This document shows, one piece after another, positions 9,594 through 18,334 of a stretch of DNA of 64,000 nucleotides. Position numbers and translations under genes: made by a program. The notes under the pieces are model-generated. The model ran no database searches and was not told the origin of the DNA. It worked only from the letters and a program-made list of their open reading frames with translations. Origin of the DNA: Marinagarivorans algicola (lineage in GTDB: Bacteria > Pseudomonadota > Gammaproteobacteria > Pseudomonadales > Cellvibrionaceae). The stretch is from positions 51,920-115,919 of the forward strand of contig NZ_LGAK01000016.1 in assembly GCF_001292705.1 (NCBI RefSeq), written 5' to 3'. Every line of letters begins with the position of its first letter. Within the stretch, counting starts at the first letter, position 1.

Positions 9594-12221
9594 CTAAAAG
9601 CCTAGGCCAACACTGATGGTGGATGGGGCGCTACAGGTCATTTTCCAAAGCGTTTCTACCGCTTTTTGTGCGTCTAAGCCATAGCCGCAACTGGGTGTGG
9701 CATTATTTTTAATATTCACTTTATTGGGGTTAGCGCACTTGGGCGATTTACGCAGCACAGCATAAGTGCGAGCCAGCGATTGGCGAGCAACGCCATAGTG
9801 TTCATGCGCGCTAGGTATCCCCAAAACAACCTGGGTCATATCGTCAAGCATTTGCTCGGTTTTGTCCCGATGAAAGGGCACATTATTTTTATTGCCAATA
9901 AACCAATAGTCACGATCTGAGCATAGGTACTCGACTGACTTTACATAAAACGGATCGATTTGCGATGGCTGCAATAATGAAATTTTGCCACGCGTATATT
10001 CATCGTTAGGGATAAGGTCAGTTTGCGCTGTACGGTAGTGAACGCTCTTATCGCAAAATACTTTGTCGTTGGTACGACCACGCTTTTTGGCAATATCATT
10101 TAAGCCACTATCAAGGTGCGTACAGAAATGGTCTTGTCGTGCAATGCTCACTAGCATCTCGGTATTGTCAGTAATACCATTGATGACTAAGGGCGATTTA
10201 AACGTTTCGAGTAAAAGAGTTTTAAACTTAAAGCCCGAAGCTTTGAATTTTTCGGCAATGTCTTTCACGTCGTCGGGGTATTTTTTATCACAATCAACCG
10301 AGGTCACCCATTGGCACATTTTACTGGCCCATGCGAAAGCAAAATTAGGATGGTCAGCCAAAGCTTGAGCAAACTCATCCATATCCTTAACCTCACGGGT
10401 TAAGCCATGAAGTGAAAAATCAGGGCGCTGAGTGCCTCTACGCTTCAGTGCTCGCGTGTTTTCAGAGTGGTAATACTGTAAAAACACATTGCGCATAGGG
10501 TCCATCTGGGTGTGACAGGCGTGGCAATCGGTACCCGGTACTGCATGGTCGGCAATAATACCTTCGCTGTGGTTGCGCTTGGTAGTATCGCCGGCTTCAA
10601 AGCTCAGCCCTAATGCACTGATCAATGTTTGATTGAGCGTTAGGCGAAACTCGTTAGAGGGGTTAGTTTCCCAATTAAAAATAAAAGCCGGCGTGGTAAA
10701 AAACCCAACCCTAGGCGCTAATAATTCATAACTATCGCCATCTTTCAGAGCCCGCATTGACTCAATATAGTCTTCGGTTTTTTCGTATTGTCCGGGCGAT
10801 GTCCCTTGTTTTAAAGTAATTGTTCGCCAATCGTCGTAATCACTATCAATCACGCCAGGCATATTACGTAGGCGATGTTGCTCGCTGTTTTCGCTCAGGT
10901 GTTGCTGGTCGGCCCGGCCCAGCGCAGCCAATACAATAGTGCTCACTTCCCAGTCACGGGTTGTAACAATCGTGCGAAAATCTTGATTACCATTAATAAT
11001 ACGCAATGCCGTTTGCACCATCATTTCATGCAGCGCCTTTTGAGTGCGTGATGTACTTACGGGGGCTTTTGGTGCGTAACCTAAACCGCCCAGTTGCTCC
11101 CAATAATCGGTATTGGTTAAAGGTGAGGCGTTTTGCTGGAGTGCAAGGCGCAAAAATTGACGGATTTTATAGTCAAATTTATCGGTTTTTATCCACTGCT
11201 TTAATAAGGCTTCGTATTCGGCCACATTAAAGTCACCATTATCAGTAATACGCTTGTATTCGCCATTCGTTAAGGGGCTGCCAGTTAGAATTTTTTTGGC
11301 ATAATGCGCCACCGAGTAACCTTGTGTTTTATTCAGGGTCACAGGCTCAATGCGCAAAACTTTATCAGGCGTATTTATTATCGGCGGAGCTATATTGACT
11401 AGCTCGTTCACCCATTCAATCAGTACTGCATGCTCTGCTGGCGTTACACCTGCCTTGCCAAAGGGCATTTTGGCCATACATTGATCACCAGCACCGGCAT
11501 CGGTAATTTTTAAAAACAAGGAATTAGCCGGGTTGACAGGGTCAATAATAAGCTCATCACTACATTTGCTGCCCCCCGAGGGCTGGCCGACTAAGCGTTT
11601 GGCAAAGTCATCTAGGGTGCCGGTCACCAAATCAACGCGTGCGCCGCCAGGCGTTGCATCGTGGCAGCTTGAGCTAGCGCAGCCTGCGTCAAAAATCTTT
11701 TGCGCGCGGGTAGCTAAGTCGGGCGTGGGCTCAGTACTGGCTTGCGCAACGCTAAAACGCACTTGCTTGGTTGTTTTAGTCCCGCTTTTAGAGGTTAATA
11801 CCGCGCGCAAGGTATAAGCGCCAGGCACCAAAGATTGTAATAGCGCATCGCTTTGCTTAATCGATGTATTATTCCAATCATAAGGAGCTATGCCTTCTTT
11901 GCGCACTAATGTGTTATTTAGAAACAGTTCAATATGGCGCACATTAGCATCGTTGGTCGTAGTTACCGCCACAACTAGTGAGGTATCAGGTGCTAAAACC
12001 GCCCCCGGCGCAACCCCCGTAATACTCGAAATACTAACAGGTGATACGCTCGCCGGAGATGAACTTGCTGCCACCGAAGAGACCGCAGTCTGCGAACTAG
12101 ACCTCGCCGAACTATGAATACCCGTCGAACTAGAGTCGTCGCTAGGGGAGCCTGAACAAGCACTTAAGCCAGCCATTATCAAAGCAAGCTGGCATAAGTG
12201 GGGGATATGTTTGAGAATCAT
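9594..12221 (-). CDS. Cytochrome c-type lipoprotein with serine linker, PSCyt-like
   Basis: An 875-residue lipoprotein: the signal ends at Cys22 in the lipobox LSAC, followed by a Ser/Ala-rich linker to about residue 70. An Ig-like beta domain (about 72-160) has the motif NNTLVRKEGIAPYDWN. A cytochrome-like domain follows with the unusual spacing CASSSCH (CX4CH, about 179-185), and a standard CHACH motif is near residue 564 in a DUF1588-like context (PGTDCHACHTQMDPMRN). The remainder resembles DUF1592/1585 proteins only loosely. It is first in an operon with the DUF1501 gene. The linker is typical of secreted proteins in Cellvibrio-like bacteria. A surface or periplasmic redox role is inferred. 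Confidence 0.8.
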   Translation of the reverse strand: MILKHIPHLCQLALIMAGLSACSGSPSDDSSSTGIHSSARSSSQTAVSSVAASSSPASVSPVSISSITGVAPGAVLAPDTSLVVAVTTTNDANVRHIELFLNNTLVRKEGIAPYDWNNTSIKQSDALLQSLVPGAYTLRAVLTSKSGTKTTKQVRFSVAQASTEPTPDLATRAQKIFDAGCASSSCHDATPGGARVDLVTGTLDDFAKRLVGQPSGGSKCSDELIIDPVNPANSLFLKITDAGAGDQCMAKMPFGKAGVTPAEHAVLIEWVNELVNIAPPIINTPDKVLRIEPVTLNKTQGYSVAHYAKKILTGSPLTNGEYKRITDNGDFNVAEYEALLKQWIKTDKFDYKIRQFLRLALQQNASPLTNTDYWEQLGGLGYAPKAPVSTSRTQKALHEMMVQTALRIINGNQDFRTIVTTRDWEVSTIVLAALGRADQQHLSENSEQHRLRNMPGVIDSDYDDWRTITLKQGTSPGQYEKTEDYIESMRALKDGDSYELLAPRVGFFTTPAFIFNWETNPSNEFRLTLNQTLISALGLSFEAGDTTKRNHSEGIIADHAVPGTDCHACHTQMDPMRNVFLQYYHSENTRALKRRGTQRPDFSLHGLTREVKDMDEFAQALADHPNFAFAWASKMCQWVTSVDCDKKYPDDVKDIAEKFKASGFKFKTLLLETFKSPLVINGITDNTEMLVSIARQDHFCTHLDSGLNDIAKKRGRTNDKVFCDKSVHYRTAQTDLIPNDEYTRGKISLLQPSQIDPFYVKSVEYLCSDRDYWFIGNKNNVPFHRDKTEQMLDDMTQVVLGIPSAHEHYGVARQSLARTYAVLRKSPKCANPNKVNIKNNATPSCGYGLDAQKAVETLWKMTCSAPSTISVGLGF

Positions 12222-12299
12222 TTTTCAACCTCATGATCGTCACTATAAAAATCGCACCCAAGTTTTGCGTACTATATCAATACAACATGTGTTTGTTTT

Positions 12300-12346
12300 G
12301 CTGCTTTATGTACCAGCCCTACTGGAGGACTGGTACATAAAGCAGC
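12300..12346. repeat. Inverted repeat in the leader of the second cytochrome operon
   Basis: Perfect 17-base arms (12300-12316 and 12330-12346) with a 13-base loop, centred about 100 bp upstream of the lipoprotein start. There is no U-tract on either side, so it is not a typical terminator. It could be a protein-binding site or a leader hairpin. Its role is unknown. Confidence 0.6.
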
Positions 12347-12716
12347 TCCCTTAAGGCTGGGGTCATTAGCATTCAAATTGACGAGCTTCATACATTTAAC
12401 GTCAAAACAAAATCTAGGGTGCGCTGATACTAAAAAGTAGCGTCTCAATCATGCACCCAAAAGAATTGATACGCGCGATACGTATCACAATCCGCAGCAA
12501 AAGAAATGATATAGACACACCAATGCGGATTATGGGACAAATCAAGTCCCGAAAAACACCTCAAGCAGTGCCATATTATTGACATTTGCGCTATTTTTAA
12601 GCACTTTTACTGAGCAGTGTCAGAATGTAGTTTTTCCATTGATTTTTATTTTGTACACCGAATAAACTATATTTGGTGACATGAGTAACATTAATCATGT
12701 TACTCATGGTGAGAGG
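12347..12716. other. Intergenic region between GH43 gene and cytochrome operon
   Basis: No gene is visible. It probably holds the promoter of the 9.6-12.2 kb operon. A hairpin (12680-12708: arms 12680-12691 and 12697-12708) lies directly after the GH43 stop but lacks a U-tract on the minus strand; it may be a weak terminator. Confidence 0.5.
12680..12708 (-). terminator. Hairpin at the 3-prime end of the GH43 gene
   Basis: Perfect 12-base arms around a 5-base loop, starting 9 bases past the GH43 stop. The minus-strand sequence that follows is not U-rich, so termination efficiency is doubtful. Confidence 0.45.
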
Positions 12717-14372
12717 CTATAGACTTTTATAGTCAAACCACGCAAAGCGTGCTTGAGAGGCGGCCTTTTGCTCGCTAGTGGCATACATTCCCACATAAGG
12801 ACCGTTAAAGCCAAAAGCCTCTTCAAAAGAAATAACCGCCATATCCAGCTCCCGACCAATCGGCTTTAAATCGGCTTCGTTTGCGCCGAACAAAAACTGT
12901 AATTTACGCCCACGCGCTTGCGCACTTAACACCACGGTATCGTGGGTATAAGCAATACGCGCAATACGTGTTGCAACACCTTGGCGCACCTGTGTAACCA
13001 CCAAAGCATCGGCCTCTTTCATAAAAGTAAAATGGCTTTGGCTATTGCGATAGATAGCTATACCAGCTTGCTCGCCTGACTTTAGCGTACTGAAATTGAG
13101 TTGCGTTGTCGCTGTAAAAACGTGATCTTCTATTCGTCGGGCTATAAATGACGGGTTAGTCAGCGCTCGTAAATTTTGTATACGTGGCTGCAATACCAAA
13201 CTACCGTTACCAACGGAATACCACTGGCTTTGCGGTGTGCGTAGCATATTCCACTGCAGCGCCAATGTAGGGCTATTAAAGTCATCTCTGATAGGCGTTT
13301 TTTTAACCGGCGACCAAGGCAGATTGGGGCGCTTTTGCGTAAGTGTCACCCGGCCAATACCAGGGTTAAAAATAGGGGTCTCACCCTCAAATTTAACCGG
13401 TGTTAAGAAAGTTTCACGAGCAAGTAAAGTAGCGCCTTCTACATAACGCTTGCCCAGCATCACCGCCCACCAGTCACCTTTTTGAGTTTGTACTAAATCG
13501 GCATGCCCTATTGAATGAATAGGGTAGTCACGCCCTAAGTGACGGTGAGTTAAGACGGGGTTCACATAATCGGCCACATAAGGGCCCCAAACACTTTTAC
13601 TATGATGGGCGGTAACACTATGAAAGTATCCTGTTCCCCCTTCCGCCACTAATAATAAATACTGGCCATTGATTTTATAAAGGTGCGGTCCTTCAGTCCA
13701 ACTGGCGTTATTGGCATGGCCAAAAGTCAGCTGCTTGCGAGGGCCCACTAACTTACCCAAACGAGTATCTAGCTCTTGCAGCCAGACACCTTGCTGGTCT
13801 ACCCAAGCCTCTTTTCCTGTTAAATTACCATGCCCAACATAATACGCTTTGCCATCATCATCCCACATAATAGAAGGGTCAATGCCTGGTGAGTCGAGCC
13901 ATACAGGGTCAGACCAAGGCCCTTCTGGCTTTTTAGCGGTCACGTAAAAGTTACCGCCTCTAGTGCACTGAACACAGGTGGTCACCAAGTAAAAGACTCC
14001 TTGATGGTGGCGAATAGTCACGGCATAAATACCGTTATAGTCACCTAAACCTTCTTGCAATTTAAGCTGATCTTGGCGATGCAAGCCATGACCAATAAGC
14101 TCCCAGTTAACAAGGTCTTTACTACGATGAATAGGCATACCGGGAAACCACTCAAAAGTGGAGTTCACCATATAATAAGTATCATTAACACGTACGATAG
14201 ACGGATCGGGGTAAAACCCAGACAAAATGGGATTAGAAAAAGATTCTTGTGCTGTTGCCCATACACGACCTGAAAGCACCAAAGAGCACAGCTCAAAAAA
14301 TAGCCCAAGCAACAAAAACGATAGCGCTTTGGCATAAAAGGGCAGCTTAACCTGAATATTAAAAGCAAACAT
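12717..14372 (-). CDS. Glycoside hydrolase family 43, beta-xylosidase-like
   Basis: A 551-residue GH43 enzyme that should release xylose or arabinose units from xylo- or arabino-oligosaccharides. The fivefold beta-propeller signatures are clear: GFYPDPS with the base Asp at 56, GIDPSIMWDDDG near residue 165, and SWTEGPHLYK with the likely acid Glu near 226. A C-terminal concanavalin-like domain (about 340-548, starting RDDFNSP) is the usual beta-xylosidase C-terminal module. A hydrophobic N-terminus (about 14-34) indicates export or membrane anchoring, with cleavage perhaps near residue 41. It is divergent from the membrane AraC regulator across 281 bp, which suggests that regulator controls it. 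Exact specificity (xylosidase, arabinofuranosidase or both) cannot be settled from sequence alone. Confidence 0.9.
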   Translation of the reverse strand: MFAFNIQVKLPFYAKALSFLLLGLFFELCSLVLSGRVWATAQESFSNPILSGFYPDPSIVRVNDTYYMVNSTFEWFPGMPIHRSKDLVNWELIGHGLHRQDQLKLQEGLGDYNGIYAVTIRHHQGVFYLVTTCVQCTRGGNFYVTAKKPEGPWSDPVWLDSPGIDPSIMWDDDGKAYYVGHGNLTGKEAWVDQQGVWLQELDTRLGKLVGPRKQLTFGHANNASWTEGPHLYKINGQYLLLVAEGGTGYFHSVTAHHSKSVWGPYVADYVNPVLTHRHLGRDYPIHSIGHADLVQTQKGDWWAVMLGKRYVEGATLLARETFLTPVKFEGETPIFNPGIGRVTLTQKRPNLPWSPVKKTPIRDDFNSPTLALQWNMLRTPQSQWYSVGNGSLVLQPRIQNLRALTNPSFIARRIEDHVFTATTQLNFSTLKSGEQAGIAIYRNSQSHFTFMKEADALVVTQVRQGVATRIARIAYTHDTVVLSAQARGRKLQFLFGANEADLKPIGRELDMAVISFEEAFGFNGPYVGMYATSEQKAASQARFAWFDYKSL

Positions 14373-14653
14373 GATGATCGACCTACAAATTAGTGATTGA
14401 ATGATTATGGATTCACCTGCGCCGATCAGCCTATCGATAAAATGCCATTAAGGCGTCTCACTCTTAACAAAATTCGGATACTGATAAGTTATTGTCGCAC
14501 CATCAAGCATAAATAAAATACTCATTCACCCTATCTAGTGCACACTTTAAGAGCTGTGAGCAATGAGCTACTTTGCTTGAAGACCCCATTATGACTTACA
14601 ATTAGCAGTTTTTTAGGCTGTTTAATACCGTCAATTCTTAGGAACTTCAACGC
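14373..14653. promoter_or_regulatory. Divergent intergenic region between GH43 and AraC-type regulator
   Basis: This 281-bp gap must hold the promoters of two divergent genes, a common layout for AraC-family control. I could not identify a convincing operator or promoter pair by eye. Confidence 0.45.
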
Positions 14654-15817
14654 GTGAGAGTTTTAAATTTTCGATTGCTAAGTCTGTTGCTCATTTCAAT
14701 TGTGGCATCTACCTTGCTGGTGGTTACAGTTTTCATAGCTTCACGTATTGAGACCCCTTTATTGCCAGCCGAAAAAAGCCCTCTGCCGTGGCAGGCAATC
14801 TTTACGTCTGATGGCTATGAAGGCGGAAATACGCATATTGCTGCACGCGATAGCCGCTACGCTCTCGATTTTGATTTTAGCTTAGATAAAGGCCAAAACG
14901 CCTTTCCTTTTGCGATGGTAACACTACAAATCAGTCAATCTGAGAATGACGCAGAAAACACCCTATTTGATGCCTCCCAATACTCGAGTATCAAACTCAC
15001 GGTGAAATGTCAGCCGTATAATGTCCTTAGCTTTGCTGCGCATGCCTATGACAAGAGCATATCGACCCTAGGAGATGCTTCAAGCTATCGTATTTCTACG
15101 CACTTTTTAACCTGTCGCGACCAATGGCAGTCTGTTACTATTGACTTAAAGCGCCTTAAAACACCCGAATGGTGGTTAGAGCAACGGGGCTTACCCTACT
15201 CTAGCCAGCATTACGACCTGAGTCAGTTAAAGAGCTTTTCGGTAACGACCTCCAACCAAAGCCCTGCTGCGCAAATATCTAATGTCAAAATTAGCGAGTT
15301 CACGCTTATTGGCCAAAACACCCTGTATCGCTATGCAAGTGTAGTGGTTGTTGCGCTTTTTTGGGTGGGATTAATTTTATGGCTCATTCATCAGCACACC
15401 CAACAATTAGCCCGTAAACTCCGTGCCGAGCTCAAACAAGATCCCCCATCTAAGCTCGAGCCACAATCAGTTAACTTTGAGTCTCGACAAGATAAAGAAA
15501 AATACGACGTCCTGCATTTTCTTGCTCATGAATACACAAATCCTGACTTATCAATGGAAGTGCTCGTTAATACACTGGGCATTAATCGCGATAAGATCAA
15601 TAATATTCTTAAGCAAGAAACGGAACTCACCTTTTCAACCTACCTCAACCAACTTCGCCTGCAAGAGGCCGCTCGTCTACTCGAAACAAAAAAAGCGAGT
15701 ATCACCGAAATTGCATATGCAGTGGGCTATAAAAGTGTCAACTACTTTAACCGACTATTTAAAAAAACCTATCACATCACACCCAAAGCCTACCGAGAGC
15801 AAAATAGCATTCAGTAA
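14654..15817 (+). CDS. Membrane-anchored AraC family regulator with periplasmic domain
   Basis: A 387-residue protein with a cytoplasmic AraC-type DNA-binding domain at the C-terminus (about 283-384, including ITEIAYAVGYKSVNYFNRLFKK). Two membrane helices (about 9-29 and 227-247) flank a roughly 195-residue domain predicted to be periplasmic. That domain is beta-rich with many aromatic residues and resembles galactose-binding-fold modules of the CBM11/CIA30 kind, but the match is by eye only. The design implies a one-component sensor that detects a periplasmic ligand, perhaps a xylan fragment, and binds DNA at the membrane. The start is GTG with AGGAA about 10 bases upstream. It is divergent from the GH43 gene and upstream of the CE6 gene, so both are plausible targets. 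Confidence 0.85.
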   Translation: MRVLNFRLLSLLLISIVASTLLVVTVFIASRIETPLLPAEKSPLPWQAIFTSDGYEGGNTHIAARDSRYALDFDFSLDKGQNAFPFAMVTLQISQSENDAENTLFDASQYSSIKLTVKCQPYNVLSFAAHAYDKSISTLGDASSYRISTHFLTCRDQWQSVTIDLKRLKTPEWWLEQRGLPYSSQHYDLSQLKSFSVTTSNQSPAAQISNVKISEFTLIGQNTLYRYASVVVVALFWVGLILWLIHQHTQQLARKLRAELKQDPPSKLEPQSVNFESRQDKEKYDVLHFLAHEYTNPDLSMEVLVNTLGINRDKINNILKQETELTFSTYLNQLRLQEAARLLETKKASITEIAYAVGYKSVNYFNRLFKKTYHITPKAYREQNSIQ

Positions 15818-16301
15818 CCGGTGGTCACATTCTGCAAATAACGCGCAGCCTAAGAGCTCAAACCGAAAAGCGCATAGAGTGAAAGATGCAAGGTCAAAGA
15901 TCAACCGTAAGCCGTCTTGTGCGGACCTTACAGATCTCCCCCTCCAGCCCAGTATCCCTTCTATGCCTTTTAAGTGCCGGCGCATGACTTTAGAGCGTTT
16001 AGTGCCAGCCTAGAAAAAATAGCGCTACCACTGCGAATGCTGACGCTTAAGTCGCAAACTATTGATTGTAATCGCACTAGAGCAGCACTCATGCGTGCTA
16101 TGTAAGCACTTGGACTATTAGCTAAATAACATATCCTTTTTGCAGATTCTTATTATTATCGTGCTTTTTGTAAAGTACAGGCCTTTTAAAAACCTAAGAT
16201 GTAAATCAATGAATAATTATTGACAAGCTCTCTCAGCAAGCGCAAGGATAAGAGAGTCGGTCAATATTGTTTGAGTCTCATCATAACGCTTTGGCCTAAT
16301 T
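15818..16301. other. Intergenic region upstream of the CE6 gene
   Basis: No convincing gene is present; a plus-strand frame overlapping the regulator end is a shadow. The last part contains an inverted repeat (16219-16265) that includes a TTGACA hexamer. Confidence 0.5.
16219..16265. promoter_or_regulatory. Inverted repeat upstream of CE6, possible operator
   Basis: Arms 16219-16233 and 16251-16265 are 13/15 complementary with a 17-base spacer and end 36 bp before the CE6 start codon. The left arm contains TTGACA, a perfect -35 hexamer, although no good -10 follows at 17 bases. It could bind a dimeric regulator or form an mRNA hairpin. Confidence 0.4.
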
Positions 16302-18176
16302 ATGAAAAAAACAACACTGCAAATGATTTTGAAGACAACGACTCTCACCGGACTTTTAGCAAGCCACACCGGTTATGCCAATCACTCGCCTACCCATAAC
16401 CTACTCGCAAGCGACGGCACATTTGAGCAAGGCCAGCAACTTTACTCATATTATTACGCGCTCGAAAATGGCCAAGCCATATTTACAGATACGGCCAATT
16501 TTACAGTCGATAGCACAACACCGAATCCTTATGACATCCAATTGATACACCCTACCAGTGTCATGGCAGGCCAAGAGTATTCTTTATGTTATGACGCCAA
16601 AGCCAGTGGTGAGCGCACTATTTACGCCGATATTGATACTGGTGGGCCAACAACTTACGGCAGCCTCACCGATAAAGGCACCACATCGCTCCTCGACACC
16701 GCCTACCAAAGCTTCAAAATCACATTCATTGCTAATGCCACTGATACAACCGCGCGCGTGGTTTTTCATCTAGGCGGCAATACCACCGAAGACGTACAAC
16801 TGGATAACATTGGACTTTATGCAGGCAATCAATGCGCAAGCCCAGCTATAGTAGACAACAGTAGCACTTCATCAAATAGTAGCTCTTCGGTTAGCGTAGT
16901 GGATGCCAACTTTCATATTTACCTAGCCTTTGGACAATCAAATATGGAAGGTACGGCAAGCTTCAGCACAGCCGATAACCTCAACGACCCACGCGCACAA
17001 TTAATTCAAAATTTGAGCTGCCCTAATCTTTCGCGTACATACGGGCAATGGTATACCGCTCAACAACCTTACTTTGGCTGCTGGGGGCAAGTGGGTGTCG
17101 CTAACGGGTTTCTCGAGTCGCTCCTCACGCACACGCCTTCCTCAGTCTCTATTGGTTTGGTTCCTATTGCTATTGGCGGTAGTGATATTGGACTTTATCG
17201 TAAAGGCGCGCCGATTGGCCGTGGCAACATAGGCACAGAAAAAATTCCCGCCCACTTTGATGGCGGGTATAGCTGGCTGCTCGATCTGACCAAGCAAGCG
17301 CAGCAACGCGGTGTCATCAAAGGCATTATTTTTCATCAAGGTGAAACAAACACCTCACAGCAAGACTGGAAAAACAAAGTCAAAGAAATTGTTAACGACT
17401 TGAAACAAGATCTTACTTTAGGTGAAGTGCCTTTTCTTGCCGGCGAGTTACTCTACCAAGCAGGTGGCGGTTGCTGTGATGCGCATAATTTAGAGGTCAA
17501 TAAGCTACCCAGCTTAATCAATAACGCTCATGTTATTTCAGCACAGGGGTTGCAAGGCGCCGACAATGCACACTTTACCTATGATGCTTATAAAATATTT
17601 GGTCAGCGTTACGCCGATAAAATGGCTGAACTCATCTACCCCTCTAAAGCGGCAAGCACACTCAAAAAAAGGACGCATATTGATGCATATCAAGCATCAA
17701 AAAGAGATGGGGCTACGCCAGTAATAACTGCCAGCTTATTAAAAAGTGATGGGACTTTCCGTCAAGGTCAGCAACTATTTTCACACTTTTACCTCAATAC
17801 AAGCGGCAGTGCCAGCTTTAATGGTGAAGCTAATTTTACAATTACTCAAGTGTCAAAAAACACCTATGACATTCAACTGATTCACCGTGTAGGCATTCAA
17901 GCGGGTGAGCAATACACCTTATGTTATGACGCAAAAGCCAGCCAAAAGCGCACAATTGTTGTTGACGTCGATACCGATGAGCCTGACTACGCGAGTCTAA
18001 CCCACCAGAAAAATACTCACTATTTGTCCACTGACTACCAAACCTTCACTTTTACATTTACCGCTACCGCAACAGATGAAGTTGCACGTATTGGTTTTCA
18101 CCTTGGCGGCCAGAGTCTTGCAAATGTGCAGTTAGATAACATCGGATTGTATTTAGGCAATACATGCCTAAATTAA
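16302..18176 (+). CDS. Carbohydrate esterase family 6 (acetylxylan esterase-like) with two flanking repeat modules
   Basis: A secreted 624-residue esterase likely to remove acetyl groups from xylan. The central domain (about 200-455) is of the SASA/CE6 type: AFGQSNMEG with nucleophile Ser213, FHQGE in the middle, and DNAH with Asp421 and His424 near the end. A signal peptide ends near TGYA (about residue 26). Two homologous beta-rich modules of about 145 residues (about 33-178 and 480-624) share motifs such as YDIQLIH, LCYDAKAS, FHLGG and VQLDNIGLY. They look like CBM4/9-type binding modules. A short Ser-rich linker (about 183-197) follows the first. Its neighbours are the regulator and a cytochrome lipoprotein on the same strand. 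The cognate substrate is inferred. Confidence 0.88.
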   Translation: MKKTTLQMILKTTTLTGLLASHTGYANHSPTHNLLASDGTFEQGQQLYSYYYALENGQAIFTDTANFTVDSTTPNPYDIQLIHPTSVMAGQEYSLCYDAKASGERTIYADIDTGGPTTYGSLTDKGTTSLLDTAYQSFKITFIANATDTTARVVFHLGGNTTEDVQLDNIGLYAGNQCASPAIVDNSSTSSNSSSSVSVVDANFHIYLAFGQSNMEGTASFSTADNLNDPRAQLIQNLSCPNLSRTYGQWYTAQQPYFGCWGQVGVANGFLESLLTHTPSSVSIGLVPIAIGGSDIGLYRKGAPIGRGNIGTEKIPAHFDGGYSWLLDLTKQAQQRGVIKGIIFHQGETNTSQQDWKNKVKEIVNDLKQDLTLGEVPFLAGELLYQAGGGCCDAHNLEVNKLPSLINNAHVISAQGLQGADNAHFTYDAYKIFGQRYADKMAELIYPSKAASTLKKRTHIDAYQASKRDGATPVITASLLKSDGTFRQGQQLFSHFYLNTSGSASFNGEANFTITQVSKNTYDIQLIHRVGIQAGEQYTLCYDAKASQKRTIVVDVDTDEPDYASLTHQKNTHYLSTDYQTFTFTFTATATDEVARIGFHLGGQSLANVQLDNIGLYLGNTCLN

Positions 18177-18334
18177 TTTAAAAAATTAAGGCTGCTAGCG
18201 ATTTAAGATACTTGATATGCCAAAACATATTGCTGGCACTGATCAATCACCGTATCGCTTTCAATTATGACCTTTCTACTCACTAGCAATATTTCACATA
18301 TGTGTATTTATAATTTTATTCATAAGGTAGCATC

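Noticed and set aside
12300..12346. Terminator for the GH43 gene
   Set aside because: It lies about 370 bp past the stop and lacks a U-tract; I keep it as an inverted repeat of unknown role.
15423..16013. A 196-codon frame overlapping the AraC regulator
   Set aside because: A frame shadow of the regulator that runs into intergenic DNA; Lys/Ser/Thr/Pro-rich and without a domain.
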